Shown here in pieces: positions 1 through 6,385 of a DNA stretch of 8,614 bases. Below the pieces are notes generated by a model. The model made no database searches and was not told the DNA's origin. It worked only from the letters and a program-made list of their open reading frames with translations. The translations under genes and the position numbers were made by a program. The stretch is from positions 1 through 8,614 of the forward strand of contig DHIZ01000159.1 of assembly GCA_002404055.1 (NCBI GenBank), written 5' to 3'. How positions within the stretch are numbered: the first letter of the stretch is position 1; every line of letters begins with the position of its first letter. Origin of the DNA: Chloroflexi bacterium UBA4733. Lineage in GTDB: Bacteria; Chloroflexota; UBA4733.

Positions 1-52
1 CGCCCTTACGGCCGTAATTTGACATGGGGAGCAGGAGATTCTCCTGCGCACG

Positions 53-2305
53 GTGATCGAGCGTGGCCGGCCACTTCTGCTGATTACCGGAGGATCGCCG
101 GTCGCAGTGCAATGGGCAGTCTACGCTTTCCTCGAGCACCTCGGCTTCGGGTTCTTTCTTGGTGGAGACGCCGTCCCTGCCCATCGGCCGGATGCGGTCA
201 TCCCACAACTGGACGTACGTGAGCATCCCGCTTTCGAGATTCGTGGGACATTACCCTGGTACAATTTCTTGAACAGCCCAACCGTCTGGAACCTGGAGGA
301 TCACTGCCGCTTCTACGATCAACTGGCGAAACAGCGGGCAAATTTCGTCGGCTTTCACAGTTACGACTACGAGCCGTGGGCAGGATATCTCAATGCCCAG
401 GGGGGGATACGGTCTGGTTTGCCCCTCTGCACGAGTGGCTCGCACGCCCATATCTGGGGAGTGGTGCCGACGCCGACGAGCGAGTACGCTTTCGGCACCG
501 ATCAACTCTACACCCGCGACCTCTTCGGGGCGGCCTGTGCGCTCGACTACCCAACTCCCCAAGCCGGCATCGAGCAGCAGCAAGCGATGCTCGCCGAGGC
601 GCTCGCCTACGCCCGCTCGCGGGGGATTCATCCGTGTGTGGGGTTCGAGGTCCAAGGGGATCCTGAGGCACCGGACAATGTGATGGCGCTGCGCCTGCGG
701 ATTCAGCATTTGGTCCGGCGGTACCCACTCGATTACCTGTCGGTCTGGCAGGCCGAGGGGCGTGGCGGCGCGGGGATTCTCCAGCCGCCGCGCGACCTGG
801 CCAGCGCGGTCGACGCCAACCTGGCCCCCCAGTTTGGCTACCTCGAGGACCCGGGGCGCATCGCGGAAGGCGTTCGGATCAGCAGGTACGCCAGCCTGGC
901 CCGATCGATCCTCCAGGAGGTGGCTCCCGGGGTGCGCCTGATCCTGAGCGGCTGGGGTGGTGATCAGTGGATGCGCTTCACCGACTTCTACGAGGGGCTG
1001 GATCGGACCCTACCCTCCGACGTGATCTTCGCTGCTCTCGACAACATCGATCCCACGTTTGAGCCGAACGTTAGCGCAGTCTACGGGAAGCTGCGGCCGG
1101 AGCGGCAACGCTGGACCATCCCCTGGTTCGAGAGCGACGGTGGCGGGTCCCGTCGGGATCAGTGGGGGCCGCAGCCGAACGTGACGGCGTTCGCGCCGTT
1201 GCTGTCGGATGCGCGTGCCAAGGGCTGCCAGGGAGTGCTCGGCATCCACTGGCGAACCCGCGCCGTGGAGGAGGTCGCGGCCTACACTTTCCAGTGGCCG
1301 TGGCAGCCTGACCTGACCGCGGAGGCGTTCTTCGCACGGTTCAGCGCCGCCTGCTATGGTCCGGAGCGGGCGGCGCGTATGGCGCACATCCACGGCCAAC
1401 TTGAGCGACTCGGTCCGCGCTGGACCGGCGCGATGGGACAGGTGGAATGCGCAGCCTTTACCTGGTTTAGCATGAACGGTCACCAACTGCCACCGGAGGA
1501 TGCGGTCCCGCCCTTCCGGGCCGGGCGGTACCCGCGCTCGGAGAATCTGGCGACGCTGGCGACGATTGAGCGAGCGATCGAGGCCATGCTCGTCGGACTT
1601 GCCACCGACGAGCGGCAACACCAAGAACGTCTTCAGTATCTCCTCCAGACGCTGCGCTGGGTCGTACGCTACGACGCGGCTGCGGAAGTCCTCTATCCTG
1701 GGGGACCGGTCGAAGCGGAGTTGCGCCGCGCCGAAGAGTTGATTGTCGCCAGGCATCTCGTCGAAGCACGCGAGGCCGGCCGACAAGCGCTCGCGCTGAT
1801 GCGCGAGTCCGGGCTGCGCGAGGCGATCCAGATCCTCGCCGGCAACATTACCAATCAGGGAGAACTCGGAATTATGGCGACCGTCAATGGCAAGGCGGTG
1901 GCCGCCTACAAAACGCTCGTTCATCGCCTGGAGAGCGTTCTCGGCGAGCCCGTCGCGGCATCGCTCCTACCTGGAAACGGCTGGTCAGGGCAGCTCCGCG
2001 TGATGGTCCTGGTCACCCGTGACTTGGTCCGACCGGAGGAACCGCTGATGTTGGAAGTGCGCGCTGTGGGGCCGGTGCCGATCACACGTGTGGTCGTCCG
2101 GCATCGCCGCCTGGATTCCCCGTCCGAGGGGATGTGGGACGAGCAGCCGTTCGCGCACGTGCGACGAGCAGTCTATCGCGGCAAATTGTCCGTCCCTACA
2201 CCTGGGCTTGCGTACGCCGTCACGGCGGTCGACGCAGAGGGGCGTGTCGCTCATGCACCTGCCGTCTGGCCCGACCTGAGTTATACGACCACGGTCTGGC
2301 AGTAG
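53..2305 (+). CDS. GH67/GH115-like (alpha-glucuronidase-type) glycoside hydrolase, N-terminus missing
   Basis: A large protein of about 750 residues that probably hydrolyses a glycosidic bond in a plant-type polysaccharide; the substrate is not identifiable. Seen: it opens directly in a segment (LLLITGGSPVAVQWAVYAFL, about residues 8-27) resembling the end of the non-catalytic N-terminal domain of alpha-glucuronidase-type hydrolases. A TIM-barrel-like catalytic region follows (about 60-450) with motifs such as LSGWGGDQW and GIHWRTR, then a helical region (about 450-640). The C-terminus (about 650-750) is beta-rich and could be an Ig/FN3-like sandwich. No signal peptide is visible. The GTG at 53 is only the first available start. 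It lacks a well-spaced ribosome binding site, and the family-like frame continues upstream (EILLRTVIERG) to a TGA at 20-22, so the true N-terminal ~100 residues are off the window or the gene is broken there. The family call is by memory of sequence style; catalytic acids were not pinned down. Confidence 0.6.
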   Translation: MIERGRPLLLITGGSPVAVQWAVYAFLEHLGFGFFLGGDAVPAHRPDAVIPQLDVREHPAFEIRGTLPWYNFLNSPTVWNLEDHCRFYDQLAKQRANFVGFHSYDYEPWAGYLNAQGGIRSGLPLCTSGSHAHIWGVVPTPTSEYAFGTDQLYTRDLFGAACALDYPTPQAGIEQQQAMLAEALAYARSRGIHPCVGFEVQGDPEAPDNVMALRLRIQHLVRRYPLDYLSVWQAEGRGGAGILQPPRDLASAVDANLAPQFGYLEDPGRIAEGVRISRYASLARSILQEVAPGVRLILSGWGGDQWMRFTDFYEGLDRTLPSDVIFAALDNIDPTFEPNVSAVYGKLRPERQRWTIPWFESDGGGSRRDQWGPQPNVTAFAPLLSDARAKGCQGVLGIHWRTRAVEEVAAYTFQWPWQPDLTAEAFFARFSAACYGPERAARMAHIHGQLERLGPRWTGAMGQVECAAFTWFSMNGHQLPPEDAVPPFRAGRYPRSENLATLATIERAIEAMLVGLATDERQHQERLQYLLQTLRWVVRYDAAAEVLYPGGPVEAELRRAEELIVARHLVEAREAGRQALALMRESGLREAIQILAGNITNQGELGIMATVNGKAVAAYKTLVHRLESVLGEPVAASLLPGNGWSGQLRVMVLVTRDLVRPEEPLMLEVRAVGPVPITRVVVRHRRLDSPSEGMWDEQPFAHVRRAVYRGKLSVPTPGLAYAVTAVDAEGRVAHAPAVWPDLSYTTTVWQ

Positions 2306-2334
2306 TCGGCTGCGGCGCAGATCACATCCGGAGG

Positions 2335-2403
2335 ATGCACTGGAAGAGATGGTCCCAACCATACGCCGTTGAGTTCGAGGAGGTGTTGATTTCGCGGGAA
2401 TAG
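2335..2403 (+). pseudogene. Short ORF, possible N-terminal remnant of a dehydrogenase (MDR-like)
   Basis: A 22-codon reading frame starts at ATG 2335 and ends at TAG 2401-2403. The peptide contains QPYAVEFEEV, which faintly resembles the first beta-strands of zinc-type medium-chain alcohol dehydrogenases (commonly -VEFREVPIPEPGPGEV-), but the characteristic glycine/proline segment that should follow is missing. A GGAGG sequence (2330-2334) abuts the ATG with no spacing, so it is a poor initiator. It is best read as the broken start of a lost gene. It could equally be chance; the resemblance is short and unverified. Confidence 0.2.
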
Positions 2404-2588
2404 GACCCAGTTTACGCGGGAAATGGGGTTCTCCGGCACTCTTGATGCTGGGGATGCACACCCCTGAGTCGCTCGCTGCGTTTGACGTGCTCGCCAACTA
2501 CCATACGTGACCCGGTCTAACGGGGGAGCAGATCGGGGAGGTGTTGCGGGAACAAGGGGAGTCGGTAGACCGCAGGGCGGTCGGGATA

Positions 2589-2596
2589 AGGGGGAG
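2589..2596 (+). promoter_or_regulatory. Ribosome binding site deciding the TTG start of the Gfo/Idh gene
   Basis: AGGGGGAG ends three bases before the TTG at 2600-2602. The frame is open further upstream (to 2507), but only from this TTG does the protein begin as expected for the family, five residues before the GIIGAGRIA nucleotide-binding loop. The unusual TTG start is therefore preferred, although the spacing is rather short. Confidence 0.6.
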
Positions 2597-2599
2597 CCA

Positions 2600-3697
2600 T
2601 TGGATAGCGTTCGGTTTGGCATCATCGGCGCGGGCCGGATTGCTCACCTTGTCTCCTGGGTGTTCCAGGAGGATCCGTTGCTGCGTGCTGTTGCCGTGGC
2701 GGACGTCCAGCGCGAAGCAGCGGCACAGCTCGCTGCGGAGTTGGCGGTTGCCGACGTCTACACGGACTACCGCACGATGCTGGAGCGGCAGGACATCGAC
2801 GCCGTCTACATCGCCACGCCGCCCTTCCTGCACCGCTCAATGGTGCTCGCTGCCCTGGCGGCGGACAAACACGTCCTCTGCGAGAAGCCCTTCGTGCTCC
2901 GCCAGGAGGAAGTGCAGGAGATCGAGACGGCGGCGGCCGCCAAACCCTCCCTCAAGGTCGGCTGCTGCTCCTGCCGCTTCCATGCGGCGCCGACGGCGCG
3001 GAGGGCCCGCCAGATGGTGACCGGCGGCGAGCTCGGTGTCGTCTACCGGCTCTGGTTCGAGGCAATTTCCCGCGCCTGGCCTGTCGGCGCCCAACTGCCT
3101 CCCTGGCGCAACGATCCAGCCAGGAACGGCGGGGGCATCGCCTTTGACTGGGGCGTCTACGACCTGGACTGGATCGCCGAAGTCCTGGGCGATGGCTTCC
3201 GGCCACGGACCGTGTTCGGCACCCTGGGGAACTACTTTCCCTTGTCGGAGCAGCGGCGCCCGCCCACGCCGGACGTCGACGGACGTCTGGCCGCCGAAAT
3301 CGTGTGTGACGGCGGACTGACCGTTCATTGGGAGCGGCGCGCCGCCGAGCACGGCCCGCCACGCCACCGCGTCGAGATTCGCGGGACGCGCGGGGGCCTC
3401 GACTTGTCGATGACCCCAGAGGGGAAGGAGACCCGCCTCCTCCGCCACGCCTACCGCGTTGACGAGGAACTTTCGAGTGAGACCCTGCCGGAGGAGCCGG
3501 CCGACTGGCGGCAGACCCTCGTCTATCCGCTCCGCGATATGGCGGCGGCGATCCGCGACGACCGGCCCCCGGCTTCCCCGCTGCGCCGGCAGCGTGTCAT
3601 CCACGCCGTCCTCGACGCGCTCTATGCCTCGGCTGCGACCCGCAGCGCCATCACCGTCGAGTTACCTCCCGTCTCCGCTGAGCAGACAACGGCGTGA
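2600..3697 (+). CDS. Gfo/Idh/MocA-family NAD(P)-dependent sugar oxidoreductase
   Basis: A cytoplasmic dehydrogenase of 365 residues, a normal family length, expected to oxidise or reduce a sugar, sugar acid or cyclitol using NAD(P). Seen: an N-terminal Rossmann fold opens with FGIIGAGRIAH (about residues 5-15), followed by DAVYIATPPFLH and the diagnostic CEKPF with Lys96. The C-terminal alpha/beta substrate domain follows (about 120-365). At the usual D-x3-H position the protein has DWGVYDLD (183-190), with Tyr187 where the catalytic His normally lies; substrate and chemistry may therefore differ from the classical glucose-fructose oxidoreductase type. The start is TTG 2600, behind AGGGGGAG. 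The TGA stop overlaps the GTG of the next isomerase by four bases, implying translational coupling and a shared pathway. It is the only gene in the window that looks complete. The exact substrate cannot be named. Confidence 0.85.
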   Translation: MDSVRFGIIGAGRIAHLVSWVFQEDPLLRAVAVADVQREAAAQLAAELAVADVYTDYRTMLERQDIDAVYIATPPFLHRSMVLAALAADKHVLCEKPFVLRQEEVQEIETAAAAKPSLKVGCCSCRFHAAPTARRARQMVTGGELGVVYRLWFEAISRAWPVGAQLPPWRNDPARNGGGIAFDWGVYDLDWIAEVLGDGFRPRTVFGTLGNYFPLSEQRRPPTPDVDGRLAAEIVCDGGLTVHWERRAAEHGPPRHRVEIRGTRGGLDLSMTPEGKETRLLRHAYRVDEELSSETLPEEPADWRQTLVYPLRDMAAAIRDDRPPASPLRRQRVIHAVLDALYASAATRSAITVELPPVSAEQTTA

Positions 3698-4011
3698 GCA
3701 TTCCGAACCCCGTCCTGCTCTTCGACAACCACTTCACCGGCCACCGGCGCCACTATCCCCACGCCACACGGCTGGCCATCGCCGCCGACCTCGGCTACGA
3801 CGGCTACGAGTTCCATCCGATCGAGCCCGAGGACGCCGCGACGTGGGAGGAGGCGGGAGCGGCGCTCGCTGGCAGCGGCCCCCGGCACAGCGGGATGTAC
3901 GTCGTCGTCAAGGAGGTGGCAGACGACGAGGTCGGACGGCTGGGCGCCGAGATCGAGCGCCTCGGTCAAGATGAGAGGAAGATGGTGTGGGCAAGGCGGC
4001 CATTGGCATGA
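3694..4011 (+). pseudogene. Sugar phosphate isomerase/epimerase (xylose-isomerase-like TIM barrel), truncated
   Basis: Begins at GTG 3694 in a GTGA overlap with the dehydrogenase stop, a typical coupled pair of sugar-converting enzymes. Residues 1 to about 90 fit the first strands and helices of an AP-endonuclease-2/xylose-isomerase-like barrel: LLFDNHFTG, then LAIAADLGYDGYEFHP, then HSGMYVVVKEVADDEVGRL. Family members are usually 250-300 residues. Here the recognisable part stops near 3965, and the remaining ~15 residues to TGA 4009-4011 (DERKMVWARRPLA) do not look like the family. Most of the barrel, including the metal-binding residues, is missing, so the product should be inactive. No rest of the barrel is visible in any downstream frame, which points to deletion rather than a simple frameshift. 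Confidence 0.65.
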
Positions 4012-4157
4012 TGTTGCGGGAAGTGGCTGCCGACCTGCTCAAAGCGTTGCAAACGACACCACCGACGACCAGGAAGCAGCGCTCGCGTCCAAGGGTGATG
4101 CTGAGTACTATACCGGGAGAAGGCTGGCGTGCCGCCACATGATGAAGGAGGCTACCC
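3966..4157. other. Unassigned stretch between two broken isomerase genes
   Basis: About 190 bases between the last recognisable part of the first isomerase and the start of the second. One frame (ATG 4008 or 4011 to TGA 4140-4142, about 44 codons) contains LREVAADLLKAL and VMLSTIPGEGW, which have protein-like character but match nothing I recognise with confidence. It may be another gene fragment left between deletions. No inverted repeat or insertion-sequence end was found here. Confidence 0.3.
4145..4151 (+). promoter_or_regulatory. Strong ribosome binding site of the second isomerase fragment
   Basis: AAGGAGG lies six bases before GTG 4158. It marks the true start of the gene whose N-terminal fragment follows, a start that has no long open frame because the gene is broken. 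Confidence 0.55.
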
Positions 4158-4375
4158 GTGCGCTCGGGCGTAGTGTGGATGATGCCGGCGGCGGTGGGAG
4201 ACATCACCGCTGCCATGGCCGGCAGGCTCAGAGACCTGGGCTTCAGCGGCGTCACGGTGGCTGCTGCCCCGAGGGCTTCATGCTGATCGAGCACCTGCCG
4301 GATGAGCAGATCCCGGCCGCCAAGCAGCAACTGGATCGGGTTATGGAGCGTGTCGGCTTGACATGGCAGGTGTAG
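4158..4375 (+). pseudogene. Mannonate-dehydratase/sugar-isomerase-like gene with internal deletion and frame change
   Basis: Two ends of what looks like one TIM-barrel gene, with the middle missing. The first part, GTG 4158 to about 4262, encodes GVVWMMPAAVGDITAAMAGR and then LRDLGFSGVTVA, resembling the start of mannonate-dehydratase-like or sugar-phosphate isomerase/epimerase proteins. This frame then hits TGA at 4284-4286. From about 4269 a different frame gives EGFMLIEHLPDEQIPAAKQQ and ends in DRVMERVGLTWQV with TAG 4373-4375, resembling the final strand and helix of the same kind of protein. Intact relatives are about 270-300 residues; only ~70 are left here, so roughly 200 codons have gone and the joined ends are out of frame. 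The match of both ends to one family is from memory and moderate. The product would be non-functional. Confidence 0.5.
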
Positions 4376-4392
4376 CCGACCATCATGGTGAC

Positions 4393-4398
4393 GGGAGG
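4393..4398 (+). promoter_or_regulatory. Ribosome binding site choosing GTG 4406 for the SDR-E1 alpha chimera
   Basis: GGGAGG lies seven bases before GTG 4406. An in-frame ATG at 4385 is possible but has no comparable site ahead of it, and starting there would place this sequence inside the gene. From GTG 4406 the protein opens as VRLQGKVVLITGAASGIG, the normal beginning of a short-chain dehydrogenase. Confidence 0.6.
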
Positions 4399-4405
4399 AC
4401 GGGGC

Positions 4406-4612
4406 GTGCGTTTGCAGGGCAAAGTGGTGCTGATCACCGGTGCGGCCAGCGGCATCGGCCTGGCGGCGGCACAGGTCTGCGCCGAAGAAGGGGCGGACCT
4501 GGTGCTGGCTGACCTACCATCTGCTCCCGGTCTGGCTGCGCTTTCGGCCTGGACAGGGACCAGCAGTGCGCCGCTCATCGTGCCGACCGACGTGGCAACG
4601 CTGACCGAAGTC
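4406..4612 (+). pseudogene. Short-chain dehydrogenase/reductase, N-terminal fragment only
   Basis: The first 69 codons of a classical SDR. Seen: the dinucleotide-binding loop TGAASGIG (residues 11-18), then LVLADL, whose Asp at the end of strand 2 suggests NAD preference, then the PTDV segment that normally precedes the NNAG motif. The sequence then leaves the family at about 4610-4615 and runs without a stop into an E1 alpha subunit. The NNAG motif, the catalytic Ser-Tyr-Lys and the substrate loop (about 180 residues) are absent, so it cannot be an active dehydrogenase. It now acts as the translation start and leader of a chimeric gene. The likely original role was oxidation of a sugar or polyol in the same pathway, inferred from its neighbours. 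Confidence 0.7.
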
Positions 4613-5623
4613 CCCACCGCGCCAATCGAGCGCCACGGGCTGTCCGACCAGGAGTTGCTGCAGCTCTACGCGACGATGCTGCGCATCCGGCGCTTTGAGG
4701 AGCGGGTGAAAGCGCTGTTCCTGGAGGCGCGGCTCTACGGCAGCGTCCACCTCTACATCGGCGAGGAAGCCGTCGCCACCGGCGCCTGTGCCGCCTTGCG
4801 CGAGGGCGACGTGATCTCCAGCACCCATCGCGGCCACGGTCACTGCATCGCCAAGGGCTTAGAACTGGCGCCCATGATGGCGGAGTTGATGGGTAAAGTC
4901 ACCGGCTACAACCTGGGTAAGGGCGGCAGTATGCACATCGCCTCGCTCGACCACGGCATGCTGGGCGCCAACGGCATCGTGGCGGCCGGCATCCCCATCT
5001 CCACCGGGGCGGCGCTCGGCTTCTGGGTGCGTGGCTCCCCGGAAGTGGCGCTCTGCTTCTTCGGAGACGGCGGCGCCAACCACGGCGCCTTCCACGAGGG
5101 CATCAACTTCGCCGCCACCCTCAAGCTGCCGGTGGTGTTCGTCTGCAAGAACAACCAGTATGCCCAGTTCTAGTCCGTCGCCCAGGATATGGCGATCGCT
5201 AACGTCGCCGACCGCGCCGCCGCCTACGGCATCCCCGGCGTCATCGTCGACGGCTCGGACGTGCTGGCCGTCCATGCCGTCGTGGCGGCAGCGGTGGAGC
5301 GGGCGCGCGGCGGCGAAGGACCTTCCCTGATCGAGGCCAAGACCTATCGTTTCGAGGGCCACTTCCTGGGCGACCCCGAGCCCTACCGCACGAAAGAGGA
5401 GGTCGCGCAGGCCCGCGCCTCGCGCGACCCGCTGATCCGTTTCGGGGCCGTGCTGCAACAGCTCGGTGTGGCCGATGTGGACAGCCTGCAGCGCCTGGAT
5501 GCCCGCGTGAAGGACGAGGTGGAGCGTGCCGTCACCTTTGGCGAGGCCAGCCCGGAGCCGGGCGAAGCGTTGTTGCTGACCGACATCTACACCGGCGCCG
5601 ACGCGGCGGGGAGGGAAGTCTGA
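4613..5623 (+). pseudogene. E1 alpha subunit of a thiamine-diphosphate 2-oxo acid (pyruvate/acetoin-type) dehydrogenase, interrupted by in-frame TAG
   Basis: Encodes almost all of an E1 alpha subunit, about 336 codons, a normal length. With E1 beta it would decarboxylate pyruvate, acetoin or a related 2-oxo acid and pass the acyl group to a lipoyl E2. Seen: the opening segment GLSDQELLQLYATMLRIRRF, the conserved HRGHGH, and the thiamine-diphosphate/Mg motif starting GDGG at 5063 and ending NN at 5150-5155. The frame is interrupted by TAG at 5171-5173, just after NNQYAQF, and then continues as an ordinary E1 alpha C-terminus to TGA 5621-5623. There is no length change across the TAG, so a point substitution (for example from TCG or CAG) is enough to explain it. 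The native start is lost by fusion to the SDR fragment upstream. The C-terminal half has no good restart site. E1 beta begins inside the stop (TGATG). Pyruvate and acetoin types cannot be separated here, and no E2 or E3 gene is present. Confidence 0.75.
5610..5615 (+). promoter_or_regulatory. Ribosome binding site of E1 beta
   Basis: GGAGGG lies seven bases before ATG 5623, within the last codons of E1 alpha. The TGA/ATG overlap of one base shows the two subunits were translationally coupled. Confidence 0.6.
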
Positions 5624-6171
5624 TGGCCGACGTGACCTACTCCCAGGCTTTGAACATGGCCCTGCGCGAGGAGATGCGCCGTGACCCGCGCGTCTTCTGG
5701 CTGGGCGAGGATATCAAAGAATCCACCTACGGCGTGACGCGCGGCCTGTACGACGAGTTCGGCGCCAGGCGGGTGGTGGGCACGCCCATCTCGGAGACGG
5801 CCATCGCCGGCGCGGCATTGGGGGCGGCACTTGTCGGTCTGCGCCCGGTGGCGGAGTTCATGTACATGACCTTCATGATGTGCGCCATGGACCAGCTGGT
5901 CAACCAGGCCGCCAAGTCCAAGTACATGTTCGGCGGCAAAGCCACCCTGCCCATCGTCTACCGCACCATGACCGGCGCCGGGCGGGCCAACGCCGCCCAG
6001 CACACGCAGTCGCTGGAAGCCTGGTTCGCCCACGTCCCCGGTCTGAAAGTGGTGATGCCTGCCACCGCCTACGACGCCAAGGGGTTACTCAAGACCGCCA
6101 TCCGCGACGAGAACCCGGTGGTGTTCATCGAGAACAAGGTGCTCTACGCCACGGCGAAAGGGAACGTGCCG

Positions 6172-6193
6172 CATGGGGCCTGTTGCCGAACTC
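6172..6193 (+). repeat. Left terminal inverted repeat of the MITE
   Basis: 22 bases, an exact inverted match to 6337-6358. It begins at the very base where E1 beta homology ends. Confidence 0.85.
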
Positions 6194-6336
6194 TTCCGAC
6201 GACCGTAGTCGAGTGGAATCGTAAAGAAAATGCCACGGAAACGCCTGCCGAAGGGCCGTGGCGGCTTTGCGCGGGGCGATTCGAGAGCCAGAACGACGGC
6301 AAGTTGCGCTATACCGCATTGTCAGCGCATCCCTTG

Positions 6337-6358
6337 GAGTTCGGCAACAGGCCCCATG
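6337..6358 (-). repeat. Right terminal inverted repeat of the MITE
   Basis: Exact inverted match to 6172-6193. It ends 12 bases before the ribosome binding site of the alpha-galactosidase gene, leaving that gene's start signals intact. Confidence 0.85.
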
Positions 6359-6370
6359 GAAGGATTTAGA

Positions 6371-6376
6371 GGAGGG
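6371..6376 (+). promoter_or_regulatory. Ribosome binding site of the GH36 gene
   Basis: GGAGGG within GAGGAGGG, nine bases before ATG 6386 (six before an alternative GTG 6383). It supports a start here rather than at the in-frame ATG 6230, which lies inside the MITE and would add 52 residues unlike the family. Confidence 0.65.
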
Positions 6377-6385
6377 ATTTCCGTG

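Larger units (their letters stand above)
2306..2599. other. Intergenic stretch without an intact gene; probable gene debris
   Basis: This gap of 294 bases separates the hydrolase stop from the TTG start of the dehydrogenase. No RNA gene, terminator or convincing promoter was seen. It holds two short protein-like stretches in different frames. One is 2335-2403, listed separately. The other is in frame from about 2436 to a TGA at 2511-2513 and ends in LGMHTPESLAAFDVLANYHT, which has coding-like composition but was not recognised. A five-base inverted repeat (CATCC-GGA-GGATG, 2325-2337) covers the first remnant's start. Both fragments look like leftovers of deleted genes, in keeping with the rest of the window, but this is inference. 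Confidence 0.45.
6172..6358. mobile_element. MITE or internally deleted insertion sequence, 187 bp with perfect 22-bp terminal inverted repeats
   Basis: The two ends are exact reverse complements over 22 bases: 6172-6193, beginning CATGGGGCCTGTTGCC, and 6337-6358. The symmetry stops abruptly on both inner sides and outer sides. The interior (about 143 bases) encodes no transposase; it has a 7-bp hairpin (GCCACGG 6232-6238 with CCGTGGC 6256-6262). The outermost four bases, CATG, are self-complementary, so they could be either part of the repeats or a four-base target duplication. The GGGxCTGTTGC-type end recalls DDE elements of the IS5/IS1182 kind (from memory, uncertain). The left flank is E1 beta but the right flank is not, so the element now sits at a join between once-separate sequences. 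Confidence 0.8.
5623..6369 (+). pseudogene. E1 beta subunit of a 2-oxo acid (pyruvate/acetoin-type) dehydrogenase, truncated by a MITE
   Basis: The first 183 codons are a clear E1 beta pyrimidine-binding domain: VTYSQALNMALREEMRRDPR, LGEDI, GTPISETAIAGAALGAAL, and later LKVVMPATAYDAKGLLKTAI and PVVFIENKVLY. Its partner would be the E1 alpha just upstream. Recognisable protein ends at KGNVP (codon ending 6171), and the next base begins the 22-bp inverted repeat of a small mobile element. The frame runs on through that element and out of its far side to TAG 6367-6369, adding about 65 unrelated residues. The usual length is about 325 residues, so the C-terminal transketolase-like domain, needed for dimerisation, is gone. 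It is not found beyond the element. The product should be inactive even if E1 alpha were made. Confidence 0.8.

Noticed and set aside
31..47. Perfect small palindrome GCAGGAG-ATT-CTCCTGC
   Set aside because: It lies inside the likely original coding sequence (QEILL codons) and has no T-run, so it is probably coincidental rather than a terminator or operator.
1010..1924. A 304-codon open frame on the - strand opposite the hydrolase
   Set aside because: Shadow of the + strand coding frame; Arg/Gly-rich and without family features. The same applies to minus-strand frames at 2837-3604 and 4859-5458.
5189..5623. Independent gene starting at ATG 5189
   Set aside because: It is the C-terminal part of E1 alpha in the same frame as the upstream part, separated only by the TAG at 5171; there is no convincing ribosome binding site.
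6230..6385. ATG 6230 as the start of the alpha-galactosidase
   Set aside because: It lies inside the MITE, adds residues unlike the family and has no ribosome binding site, whereas ATG 6386 has GGAGGG at good distance.
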